In this document: piece after piece, positions 26,163 through 34,777 of the stretch | How positions within the stretch are numbered: position 1 is the stretch's first letter | Layout of the letters: the number at the start of each line of letters is the position of its first letter | Source: Flaviflexus massiliensis | GTDB lineage: Bacteria; Actinomycetota; Actinomycetes; Actinomycetales; Actinomycetaceae | Length of the DNA stretch: 64,000 bases | Assembly: GCF_001375495.1 (NCBI RefSeq) | Contig: NZ_LN831058.1 | Coordinates: 1,446,768-1,510,767, forward strand | Direction of reading: 5' to 3' | The notes under the pieces: model-generated | Databases searched by the model: none | The model's input: only the letters and a program-made list of their open reading frames with translations | What the model was told of the DNA's origin: nothing | Translations under genes and position numbers: made by a program

Positions 26163-27486
26163 CAGAAACCACCTTCGTTCCGTAGTTCTTGGCATAGGTC
26201 TGACGCCACGGGGTTGCCACGTAAACCCAGGCACTCTTGTTCTGGTTTGTTGCTCGTTTTTCACGAATGTAGTTCATCGTGTTCGGGTTCCCGCCAGGGG
26301 TGTACCCTTCCCAATTGTCGAGTCTGGCAACTTCGGCGTTGTAGGTGGCGTTCGGCAAGAACAGCATCTCGCCGGTCATGCCCGTCGAGCCAGGGAGCGC
26401 CCACGGCCACACCGGATACGAGGGGTAGGGGTGGTCGGTCACCCACAGCTCGAGCGATGGTGCCCTACCGAGTACGTTGAGGGTGAAGCGTCCTTGCACA
26501 ACATTGTGGGCAGGCTGCCCGGTTCGTAGGGTGCCGTAGACCATGACCGGGGTCTGTGAGGGGAGCGAGGGTGAAGTAGAACCGGGGCGGTGAACGCCGG
26601 GTGTTGTCGTCCCGTTCCCATCCCAGTCACCCACGATGGGAGTGTCGCTCGCCTTGCCGTAGCGGATCGTGGTTTGGGCATTGCCGGACTTGAAGTCGTT
26701 GCGAATGAACCATTCGTTACCACGGCGGACAGCAAACGTGTCCTTACCATCACCGTTCCAGTCGCCCACGTGGACTTCGTCGCCACGCCTGCCGTAGTTG
26801 AATTTGATGTCGGCGCTGCCCCAGCTGAGGCTGTTCTTCAAGTAGAACGTATTTTCTCGGCGGACCGCGATCGTTGTGCGACCGTCACCGTTCCAGTCAC
26901 CGACGAACGTTTTATCGTTCGTCTTGCCGTAGCGGATGACCTTGTGTGCGGGCCCGTTCGAATTGATGTTTCGCAGGTGGTATTCGTTACCGCGACGGAT
27001 ACCGATCGTATCCGTGCCATTGCCGTCCCAGTCGCCAATGTACGATTGATCGCTTGCCTTGCCGTACTTTACCCAGTGATCGTGCCCGCCACCGGAATTG
27101 TTATTGCGGAGGAAGTATTCGTTGTCTCGGCGGATGCCGATCGTGTCCTTGCCGTCGCCGTTCCAGTCGCCGGCAAGTGGCTTATCCGATGCCGAACCGT
27201 AGTTGAACTGGAGGGTAGCATTCCCGCTCTGCCACGAGTTGTTGAGGTAGAAGAGGCAAGGACCGCCCGAACCGCACGTTGCCTGGATCGTGTTGCGTGG
27301 GGCAGAAGACTGTTGGGTGATCGCGGTTCTTGACTGGTCGATTTCTGTATAGAGGCGAGCGTACGATTCCGGTTCGCTGTCTTCGTCGTTCGTATCTGCG
27401 AAAGACACGGGTCCGGCCACCATGGTGAGGCTCATGAGGACGGCGAGCGCCAGGGAAAGGATAGTTCGGTGCTTTCGGCTCGTCAT
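26143..27486 (-). CDS. secreted five-repeat protein with C-terminal gamma-glutamylcyclotransferase-like domain
   Basis: 447 residues. Signal peptide at 1-33 (RTILSLALAVLMSL...VSFA). Residues about 90-320 contain five FG-GAP/VCBS-like repeats, each with a calcium-loop motif such as GDWNGDGKDT or GDWDGNGTDT, followed by RRxNEYxLRN; the last ends TTTPGVHRPG. Residues about 325-447 form an AIG2/GGCT domain: VMVYGTLRTGQPAHNVV, GEMLFLP with the likely catalytic Glu, and LDNWEGY. GGCT enzymes are normally cytosolic (glutathione and gamma-glutamyl-amine metabolism), so a secreted one is unusual. ATG chosen for its GGAGGAG site. Confidence 0.85.
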   Translation of the reverse strand: MTSRKHRTILSLALAVLMSLTMVAGPVSFADTNDEDSEPESYARLYTEIDQSRTAITQQSSAPRNTIQATCGSGGPCLFYLNNSWQSGNATLQFNYGSASDKPLAGDWNGDGKDTIGIRRDNEYFLRNNNSGGGHDHWVKYGKASDQSYIGDWDGNGTDTIGIRRGNEYHLRNINSNGPAHKVIRYGKTNDKTFVGDWNGDGRTTIAVRRENTFYLKNSLSWGSADIKFNYGRRGDEVHVGDWNGDGKDTFAVRRGNEWFIRNDFKSGNAQTTIRYGKASDTPIVGDWDGNGTTTPGVHRPGSTSPSLPSQTPVMVYGTLRTGQPAHNVVQGRFTLNVLGRAPSLELWVTDHPYPSYPVWPWALPGSTGMTGEMLFLPNATYNAEVARLDNWEGYTPGGNPNTMNYIREKRATNQNKSAWVYVATPWRQTYAKNYGTKVVSGDITRF

Positions 27487-27794
27487 GATTCTCCTCCGGG
27501 CCGGGTAAGTCGTGGTGAAAAATGTCGATCGACAATGATCGCAAGTGGTGGGTGCCTGAGGCTGACACACTGCTTTCAGGGTCGAGTCGCGACCCCTGAT
27601 CCAAATTGGTTTTATTCCCGTGCGGCTTCGCTCAGGTTGATGACCAGCAGTGATTCAGGCAGCAGCAAGTTCGCGGCACATATCGGATGTTTATGTGCCA
27701 TCTATTTCCAAGTGGTGAGGGCCCCTCCGAAGAGGGGCCCTCAGACCGATCGTTATCCGTGTCGCATCACCTTGATAGTGATACTGCGCGGAAA
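27487..27794. other. intergenic region between two secreted-protein genes
   Basis: Holds the upstream region of the GGCT-like gene and the hairpin 27715-27743 behind the phosphatase gene. A second small inverted repeat, GGCACAT/ATGTGCC (27674-27680, 27692-27698), is present. No gene is seen. Confidence 0.6.
27715..27743 (-). terminator. terminator after the phosphatase gene
   Basis: A GC-rich hairpin (GGCCCCT/AGGGGCC core, extended by four pairs after a one-base bulge) lies about 50 bases beyond the stop of the purple-acid-phosphatase-like gene. Confidence 0.65.
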
Positions 27795-30539
27795 CTAGTT
27801 CGGGCGGTTCACACCGGGGGTGTCGGTGCCGTTTCCGTCCCAGTCTCCGATGAAGAGGATGTCGGATGCGCGGCCGTAGGCAAGAACGCTATCCGCGTTA
27901 CCACCACGGAGGGAGTTGTTCACGTGGAACTTGTTGCCGCGGCGGAGTGAGACAGTGTCGGTTCCGTCTCCGTCGAAGTCGCCAGCAAACGCTTCGTCAC
28001 CGATGCGTCCGTAGTTGTACTTCGTGGAAGCGTTGCCGCCCTTGAGTTCGTTGTTGACGAAGAACGTGGTGCCACGGCGGACCGCGAACGTGTCCTTACC
28101 GTCCCCGTTCCAGTCGCCGACGAGGACCTCGTCGCCCTTGCGTCCGTAGTTGAACGAGGTGGTGGCGTTGCCGCCCTTGAGTTCGTTGTTGACGAAGAAC
28201 GTGGTGCCTCGGCGGACCGCGAACGTGTCCTTACCGTCCCCGTTCCAGTCGCCGACGAGCACTTCGTCGCCCTTGCGTCCGTAGTTGAACGAGGTGGTGG
28301 CGTTGCCGCCCTTGAGTTCGTTGTTGACGAAGAACGTGTTGCCACGGCGGACCGCGAGGGTGTCGGTGCCGTTACCATCCCAGTCGCCAACGAGGACCTC
28401 GTCACCGATGCGGCCGTAAGCGAAGGCAACATCGTGCGTGGTGGAATCCCACGAGTTCGACAGAGCGAAGGCGTTACCGGTCGGGATCGGGTCAGGGGTC
28501 GGAGTGGGTTCCGGTTCCGGTTCCGGGTCGGGATCGACCGGTGCTTCGCCGATTTCGCCAGCCATGGGTGAGCCATTGGCGTCGAGGTAGACGGACTGCT
28601 GACCTGACAGCATCTCGCGGCGCTCAACATCCACGAGATCGTAGTTGTCGTCAAGGATGGGGAACATGGAGACGGGGGTCATGACCATTTCCGCAGCCGG
28701 CATCTCACCCGTCGTCAGGGGGTTGCCCTCGTAGGGCTGGATCTTGATGTCGAGGTGGCCGTAGTGCTTACCACCCGAAACGAGGTGGGTGACACCGTTC
28801 TCGTTGGTTTCCCACATTTCCGGTTCATCAGCCTGCGCCATCCACGTCGAGTGGGTGTTGAACAGGAGCGGAACACGTTCGCCCTCGTCGTTCAGGGTGA
28901 GCTTGTCGCCGCGGAGTCCGTCGGATGCGACACCAACATCCCAGTGGTAGACACCGGTGCCGTCGCCGGCCTGGTCGACGTACGAAGACTGGAACATTTC
29001 GTCGTGTCCGGAGAAGACAGCTGCGACGTCGTATTCCTCGAGGAGGGGCTGGAGGTGGCGCATCGGGGTGCCGGGCTGAGCGTCCGTATCGGTGGTGTGG
29101 TTCATGGTCGTGCCATGGGTGCCGTTCGAGTAGGCAACGTGGTGCCACTGGAGAACAATCGTCTGTCCCTGGGCGCGTGCGTCCTTCAGCTGCTCTTCGA
29201 GCCAAATGTACTGTTCTGAACCGGGCATGAAGTTCGGCTGATCGATCGGATCATCCGCTTCCACGCCGGGGAACCAGCCCATCTCCACAGCCTTCGGGAA
29301 GTCCCGCTGGTACTGCTCGATGGTGAAAGCGTTCTGGGTGTCGGTACCGAGTTGCTCATCGGTGATGTTCGCGTCGTTACCGGAGATGGGGGCCGGGTCG
29401 CCGGGCACCTGGTCGGTGCCGTTGGTGGAGTCGATGGAAATGAAGGTGACCGGACCGTAGTCGGTGCGGTGGTAGGCGTCGAGTGCGTGCTCATTGGTGG
29501 AACCGTGTGTATCGATCGACCAGTTGTATGCTGCGCGTGCCCTCATGACCGGCGTGCAGTCATCGGCCGAAGCACAGTATCCGTAAACCTCGTGGTTGCC
29601 GGGGGAGGTGAAGATCGGGATTGAGTCGAGAACCTGGCCCTGGTCGCCCGCGAAGTAGCGGAACCATTCGTCCCAGTGGGTCTGCCAGGAGGAACGCTCG
29701 GTCAGGTCTCCCGCGAGGATGATCATGTCGGGATCCTGCTCCTCGATGATCATGTTGTTGAGTCGCTGAGCGTCGTCCTCGGTGACCGGGTAGTTGACGG
29801 CAAGCTTGCCGTCTCGCGTGGAGGTTCCGTACTTCTGTGCCCACACCGAGTCGGCGCCGGGGCGGGGTTCTGAACCTTCGGCGAGGGTGGTGGTCTCCAC
29901 CCACTCGCGGAAGGTAACGCGCCCAACCGGGTCCGTTTCAGTATCGGAGAAGGCGATGATGTGGATCGGTTCGGTCAGGTCACTGCCCGCTTCGGGGAAG
30001 GTCGAGAAGGATGCCTCGTGAACGTAACCGTCCTCGTTCACCGAGTAGGTGTAGTCGGAGTTCGGAACCAGGTTGGTGATGCGAGCGGAGTGCTTGTAAG
30101 GCTTTTCGCCACGGATCCAGGTGCCCTGAGGAACACTGCCCTTGGCGTTGTTCTTGTTGAGGTCCTTGAGGGTGAGTTCACCTGCCTGGTAGGTGTTGAC
30201 GGGGTTGTGCACGCCCTCGACCTCGAGCGTCAGGCCTTCTGCGGGAAGCCCGGGGCCGTGAACGGTGATCGGGCTGGTGCCACCGGTTTCGGAGAACCAG
30301 TTGACCGTCATCTCCGTCGAGCCTGCGCGCTGCAGGTAGGGGAGGACACGGAAACCGTCACGTACCTCGGTGGGGACGGTCCTGCCATCAACAACCGTTG
30401 GGTTGTCGTTGGTGGAGGAGAGTGCGGGGGACTCGAGGCTGGGCTTGGCTTCGGCGGGCTCGCCGAGTGCGGCGGGTCCGGTGACTGCGATCAGGCCCGC
30501 GGTCATGGCCGCCGTGAGGGCGGCAAGTTTCTTGTTCAT
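27795..30539 (-). CDS. secreted purple-acid-phosphatase-like metallophosphoesterase with five C-terminal repeats
   Basis: 914 residues. Signal peptide at 1-31. A PAP N-terminal fibronectin-like domain (RVLPYLQRAGSTEMTVNWF) is followed by the phosphoesterase core with its metal ligands: FSDTETD, AGDLTE, SPGNHE, LQWHH and SGHDE. A Pro/Glu linker then leads to five repeats of about 45 residues at 690-914, the third and second nearly identical at DNA level, ending TPGVNRPN. The enzyme should release phosphate from extracellular esters; the repeats probably bind calcium and form a beta-structure. The frame is open 43 codons further upstream, but the signal peptide and a GGAAAG site fix the ATG at 30539. 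Confidence 0.88.
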   Translation of the reverse strand: MNKKLAALTAAMTAGLIAVTGPAALGEPAEAKPSLESPALSSTNDNPTVVDGRTVPTEVRDGFRVLPYLQRAGSTEMTVNWFSETGGTSPITVHGPGLPAEGLTLEVEGVHNPVNTYQAGELTLKDLNKNNAKGSVPQGTWIRGEKPYKHSARITNLVPNSDYTYSVNEDGYVHEASFSTFPEAGSDLTEPIHIIAFSDTETDPVGRVTFREWVETTTLAEGSEPRPGADSVWAQKYGTSTRDGKLAVNYPVTEDDAQRLNNMIIEEQDPDMIILAGDLTERSSWQTHWDEWFRYFAGDQGQVLDSIPIFTSPGNHEVYGYCASADDCTPVMRARAAYNWSIDTHGSTNEHALDAYHRTDYGPVTFISIDSTNGTDQVPGDPAPISGNDANITDEQLGTDTQNAFTIEQYQRDFPKAVEMGWFPGVEADDPIDQPNFMPGSEQYIWLEEQLKDARAQGQTIVLQWHHVAYSNGTHGTTMNHTTDTDAQPGTPMRHLQPLLEEYDVAAVFSGHDEMFQSSYVDQAGDGTGVYHWDVGVASDGLRGDKLTLNDEGERVPLLFNTHSTWMAQADEPEMWETNENGVTHLVSGGKHYGHLDIKIQPYEGNPLTTGEMPAAEMVMTPVSMFPILDDNYDLVDVERREMLSGQQSVYLDANGSPMAGEIGEAPVDPDPEPEPEPTPTPDPIPTGNAFALSNSWDSTTHDVAFAYGRIGDEVLVGDWDGNGTDTLAVRRGNTFFVNNELKGGNATTSFNYGRKGDEVLVGDWNGDGKDTFAVRRGTTFFVNNELKGGNATTSFNYGRKGDEVLVGDWNGDGKDTFAVRRGTTFFVNNELKGGNASTKYNYGRIGDEAFAGDFDGDGTDTVSLRRGNKFHVNNSLRGGNADSVLAYGRASDILFIGDWDGNGTDTPGVNRPN
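28031..28300. repeat. two adjacent near-identical 135-bp copies inside the phosphatase gene
   Basis: 28031-28165 and 28166-28300 differ at only a few bases and encode successive 45-residue repeats. A third, partial copy follows. They reflect a recent in-frame duplication. Confidence 0.85.
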
Positions 30540-30723
30540 TACACGCTTTCCATGGGAGAACACTGACAAATTCAACCTAGGGAGCCGAAGTAAAGTTACA
30601 TCCCACGACAAGTAAACGTCTGGCCAACTCCCAGAGGCTAATGCATGAAAAGTGGCAAGCATCTTCACCTTCGATCATTAGTCGTTGACCTTTGTGTGAC
30701 GCAATAAGCATGTGGCCAGGGAG

Positions 30724-30773
30724 GCTCGTCATTGCGTCCTAAAACAACGCTCGTGATTGAGTCTTGAAACACG
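30724..30773. repeat. two 25-bp tandem units, possible insertion-sequence end
   Basis: Units at 30724-30748 and 30749-30773 start GCTCGTSATTG and share 19 of 25 bases. No transposase is adjacent. They resemble the multiple repeats seen at the ends of IS21-type elements, but this is a guess from form alone. Confidence 0.4.
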
Positions 30774-30940
30774 GCGCGGTTCGGGCCTGATCATGATCGT
30801 GTTGGACCGCATAGGAGAGCTCGGTCTTGCTGAACCGCCCGCGCTGCACCGCTATGCGGCGAGGACAGGTAGTACAGGAGTCTTGAGAAGCGGTGGTGCC
30901 GTCTCGTGTCAGCGAAGCTGGGTTGAGATAAGAAACAGAA

Positions 30941-30972
30941 GGAGCCCCGATAGCACAAGCTACCGGGGCTCC
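30941..30972 (-). terminator. terminator after the subtilisin-like gene
   Basis: 9-bp stem GGAGCCCCG/CGGGGCTCC, extended by TAGC/GCTA after one mismatch, with loop ACAA. It lies 18 bases past the protease stop. Confidence 0.78.
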
Positions 30973-30989
30973 CGTGTTGACATTATCGA

Positions 30990-33900
30990 TTAGCGGCGCA
31001 GGCCGATCGTGTCGATGTCGTCGCCGTTCCAGTCACCGACGAGAACTTCATCGGTGGCACGTCCCACCGTGTAGGAGCGTGCGGCGTTGCCGGAAACGAG
31101 GGAGTTGGAGATATGGAAGACGTTACCTCGGCGTACCGAGATCGTGTCCTGTCCATCGCCATCCCAGTCACCAACGAGCACATCATCGGTCTTACGACCG
31201 TAGTTGAAGGTGTTCGATGCGTAACCGCCACGGAGATCGTTGTTGACGAAGTAGGCGTTTCCGCGGCGGACTGCGAAGGAGTCCTTGCCGTCGCCATCCC
31301 AGTCACCTGCGTAGACCTCATCGGCCTTGCGTCCGTAGTTGAACTGGACGTCGGCCTTGCCGCCGCGCAACGCGTTGGTGACGTAGAAGGTGTTGCCGCG
31401 GCGGACTGCAAAGGAGTCCTTGCCGTCGCCGTTCCAGTCGCCGACGAGAACCTCGTCGCCCTTGCGTCCGTAGTTGAACGAGGTTTCAGCGTTGCCGCCG
31501 GTGAGCTTGTTCTGGACGAAGAAGGTGGTGCCACGTCGGACAGCGATCGTGTCGACGCCATCACCGTCCCAGTCGCCTACGAAGACTTCGTCGCCCTTGC
31601 GGCCGTAGTTGAAGTAGTGGTCAGCGGGGGAGGTGAAGTCGTTGTAGAGCAGGAAGCCCTTGTTGACGTTCTCGTTGATCGAGCCGGTGCCGGGGCCTTC
31701 GCCCGGCTGGCCGTCACGGTCGATCGTGAAGACCGGGGAGAGCCAGGTCTCGACGTGGTCGGGGTTAGACGGATCGCCAACGCCCTTGACCGCGGTGACT
31801 TCGATGACGTAGTCGCCGTCGAGAGCCTTGAGCGGCTGATCGGATTCCGCGTACTTCAGGTAGGTGCCATCCCACTGGAAGACCTGGATGCCGGGCATGG
31901 AGCCTTCACCGTCTGATTCGTACACGATGTTGTAGTCGGGGCTCACGGGTGCGCCCTTACCACCGGAAGCGGTTGCGTGGAACGCTTCGATCTTCAGCGA
32001 CGAGATCGGGTTCTCGATGTGGAGAATGGCGTACGGGGTGTCACCGTCAGCCATCGAGTACACGTACTCGTCGTGACCCCAGCTGTAGTTGCCGGCGCTC
32101 ACGCACTCGCCCTCGAGCAGTGTCGAGCACGATTCGAGGACACCGAGGCCCGGGGTGGAATAGATTGGAGTATCGACGAGGTCACCCACGTCCTCCGCGG
32201 TGAAACCGAAGTCGGCATAGGTCCACTGGGTCATGAACGAACGATCGGTTTCGTAGTCGCCCGCCATGCCGCCGTAGGCGACAATGGACTGGGTGCTATC
32301 GGAACCGTCGAGACCGATCTGGCCACCGTAGATACCACCCTCGAAGCCGGTCGGCTCGGTGATGGTGACGTTGATGGTGGCGGTGCCACCGGCGGGGACC
32401 GTCAGGGACTGCGCAGACCAGGTGACGGTTGCGTAAGCACCGTAGTAGTCGGGTAGCTCGTTCATGCCTGCTGTTGCCACACCGGGTATGTGGAACGGAG
32501 TGTAGGTGACGTCAACGTCGTTGCGGTTCGTGACCGTCAGCGTGTGCGTCTCGGAGGCTCCCGTGTCTGCGTCACGGAGGTTAATCTGCGACGGGCTGAC
32601 CTGGGTGCCGAAGAGGTTTGCGAACACGGCGTTCGGGATGTTGATCATGCCGGCACCCTGGCGGTGTGCGGGCTCGGGAAGACCCGATTCGGGCTTGAGC
32701 GACCACAGGAGCGGGTCTGCGGTGTTCTGCAGGTTGGTGAGAACCTGGCTGGGGTTGAGCTGTGGGCTGGCCTCGAGAATGAGGGCGGCCGCACCAGCAA
32801 CGTGCGGAGCTGCCATGGAGGTACCGGACATGGTTGCGTAACCGGATCCGTCACCATCTGATGCATCCAGCGGGTATGCCGAGTTTATGAAACCACCGGG
32901 TGCGGACACCTGGGGCTTGAGCGTCAGGTCGGCCGACAGGCCGTAGGAAGAGAAGTCCGAGATGAGGCCACCGGTTGCAATTTCGGAGACCACGGTTTCC
33001 GAGGACCAGGTGAGCGTCAGCTCTTCTTCGGCGTCAGCGAGGGCAGCTCGGATGGCCTGACCATCTTCCTGCGTGATGGTGACAACGGGGATCGTGATTT
33101 GCTCTGCGCCCTCAACGGTGGCGTTGATGATGCCAGCAGTGTTGTTGTCGATGACAACACCGGCCGCACCCGACTGTTGAGCGGCAAGTGCCTTGTCGTA
33201 GAACGAGCTGGTTCCACGCTGGATGAGGACAATCTTGCCGTCAGCGCCCTCAATCGGGACAGCACCGGTTTCGGAGCCGGCCGGGTAGGCGATGATCGGC
33301 AGTGTCGTGTTGTCGGCGGGCGGCGCGGGCGAGGCGGAAGCGGGGCTGTACGCGATCTGCTGATCCGCGACGATCAGCGAGGGGGATTCGGATGCGTAGT
33401 TATCGACCGAACCGACCGAGATCACCTTCGAGGCAACGGCGGGAGCACCACCGGAGAAGATGCCCGAGTCACCGGAGTTACCCTGTGAAACGGTGACGAC
33501 AACACCGGCATCCACCAGGTTGTTGGCCGCGACAGCGGTCGGGTAGTTCGGCCAGGTCATGAAGGAAGCGCCGATCGACATGTTGACGATGTCGGCACCG
33601 TCGGCTGCGGAGCGCTCCATCGCTTCGAGCAAGATGGCGGAGTCGGTGGAACCGTCGCAGCCAAACACACGGTAGGCGAGGATGAGGGCATCGGGTGCGA
33701 CACCCTTGCGGCCCGTGGTTGCGTCGTTACCGGCGGCGATGCCGGCAACGTGCGTGCCGTGGCCCTGGCAGTCATCCGGGTTGGCATCCGGAACCGGCAC
33801 CGGATCGTAGTTCGGTGAGGCCGGATCGGCATTGTAGTTGTCGCCGACGAGGTCCCAGCCACCAATGATGCGGCTGCCGTTACCCTCGGCGCCCCACGGG

Positions 33901-34523
33901 GTCGCATCCGAGACACCGGTGCCACCGAAAGCCGGGTGATCAATGTCGACACCGGAGTCAATGATGGAGATGACCTGGCCTTCACCGGTGACACCGAGCT
34001 CCTGCAGGTAGTCGGCTCCGGTCATGCCGGCCGCGAACTGCATCTCCGGTTCGGCACCAAGGTCGAGCTTCTCCGGTGCGTCAACGAGCAGAACGGGGAA
34101 GACCCCGGCCACGTCGACGCGGTCGAGGACTTTGGCAAGTTCTTCATCGTCGGCGGTGACGACAGCACCTGCCCACAGCTCACTATGGTCGGCCTTCACC
34201 TCAACATCGAGGTCGGAAATAGCTGATTCAAACTGGCTGAGTTCTGCCTGGACGCGGGCTTCGGTTCCACCGTTGACGATGGGTGCGGATTTGAAAGACA
34301 CGAACCATTCACCGGTTGCCCGGGAACCGTAGGCTGAGCCGGTGATTGTTGCCTGATTGGCACTCTGAGCGATAAGTGGTGACGGATCGGATTCATGGAT
34401 AGGTTCCGCACTCGGAGCTGCATGCGCAGGGACAACCATTGCCCCAAAAGCGAGCGCACCTGCACCAAATGTGGCGATGCAGGTGCGGAGCTTTCTCCGA
34501 GAACCAGGTACATGACTAGTCAT
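30990..34523 (-). CDS. secreted subtilisin-like (S8) serine protease with PA domain and five C-terminal repeats
   Basis: 1177 residues. Signal peptide at 1-36 (ending PAHA). An I9-like propeptide (GEWFVSFKSAPIVNGG) is followed by the S8 catalytic domain with Asp in SIIDSGVDIDHP, His in GHGTHVAGIAAG and Ser in MSGTSMAAPHVAGAAALI. A PA insert (KIVLIQRGTSSFYDKALAAQQ) lies between His and Ser. Fn3/C5a-peptidase-like beta domains then lead to five repeats with GDWDGDGVDT-type motifs at about 960-1177. A large extracellular protease of the cell-envelope type, but with no sorting signal, so the repeats may hold it to the surface or stabilise it. ATG 34523 has AGAGGAGAA in front; the frame is open 23 codons further upstream. 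Confidence 0.92.
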   Translation of the reverse strand: MTSHVPGSRRKLRTCIATFGAGALAFGAMVVPAHAAPSAEPIHESDPSPLIAQSANQATITGSAYGSRATGEWFVSFKSAPIVNGGTEARVQAELSQFESAISDLDVEVKADHSELWAGAVVTADDEELAKVLDRVDVAGVFPVLLVDAPEKLDLGAEPEMQFAAGMTGADYLQELGVTGEGQVISIIDSGVDIDHPAFGGTGVSDATPWGAEGNGSRIIGGWDLVGDNYNADPASPNYDPVPVPDANPDDCQGHGTHVAGIAAGNDATTGRKGVAPDALILAYRVFGCDGSTDSAILLEAMERSAADGADIVNMSIGASFMTWPNYPTAVAANNLVDAGVVVTVSQGNSGDSGIFSGGAPAVASKVISVGSVDNYASESPSLIVADQQIAYSPASASPAPPADNTTLPIIAYPAGSETGAVPIEGADGKIVLIQRGTSSFYDKALAAQQSGAAGVVIDNNTAGIINATVEGAEQITIPVVTITQEDGQAIRAALADAEEELTLTWSSETVVSEIATGGLISDFSSYGLSADLTLKPQVSAPGGFINSAYPLDASDGDGSGYATMSGTSMAAPHVAGAAALILEASPQLNPSQVLTNLQNTADPLLWSLKPESGLPEPAHRQGAGMINIPNAVFANLFGTQVSPSQINLRDADTGASETHTLTVTNRNDVDVTYTPFHIPGVATAGMNELPDYYGAYATVTWSAQSLTVPAGGTATINVTITEPTGFEGGIYGGQIGLDGSDSTQSIVAYGGMAGDYETDRSFMTQWTYADFGFTAEDVGDLVDTPIYSTPGLGVLESCSTLLEGECVSAGNYSWGHDEYVYSMADGDTPYAILHIENPISSLKIEAFHATASGGKGAPVSPDYNIVYESDGEGSMPGIQVFQWDGTYLKYAESDQPLKALDGDYVIEVTAVKGVGDPSNPDHVETWLSPVFTIDRDGQPGEGPGTGSINENVNKGFLLYNDFTSPADHYFNYGRKGDEVFVGDWDGDGVDTIAVRRGTTFFVQNKLTGGNAETSFNYGRKGDEVLVGDWNGDGKDSFAVRRGNTFYVTNALRGGKADVQFNYGRKADEVYAGDWDGDGKDSFAVRRGNAYFVNNDLRGGYASNTFNYGRKTDDVLVGDWDGDGQDTISVRRGNVFHISNSLVSGNAARSYTVGRATDEVLVGDWNGDDIDTIGLRR

Positions 34524-34708
34524 GTGTTCTCCTCTTATTTGACATCTCATTCGACGCTTCCTCGCGACGAAGTTCTTCCGATTATGCTTCACCTAACATT
34601 TTTTTTCATCCATTAAGTGAACATTGAGACAGGATTCAGGCAAATTTCAGCAATTGCACCTCATTTTCCCAATTCATTGCTAATTGTCCGATGTGCCGAT
34701 ACGTTACG

Positions 34709-34720
34709 TGATCGCGATCA
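34709..34720. promoter_or_regulatory. 12-bp palindrome upstream of the M20 peptidase gene
   Basis: TGATCGCGATCA is a perfect palindrome about 58 bases before the M20 gene start, in the region shared with the divergent protease gene. It may be an operator; a chance palindrome is not excluded. Confidence 0.3.
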
Positions 34721-34777
34721 ATTGGGCTGGGGCGGACTCGATGGCTGGGCGGAGTGCGGGCGACTAGAGTTGCCGCT

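Larger units (their letters stand above)
30540..30989. other. intergenic region with promoter, tandem repeat and terminator
   Basis: About 450 bases upstream of the phosphatase gene. It contains its start signals, two 25-bp tandem units at 30724-30773, and the terminator of the protease gene at 30941-30972. No credible ORF. Confidence 0.6.

Noticed and set aside
27795-34523. CRISPR array or satellite
   Set aside because: The repeats are in-frame, vary in sequence, and encode the beta-repeat module of secreted proteins.
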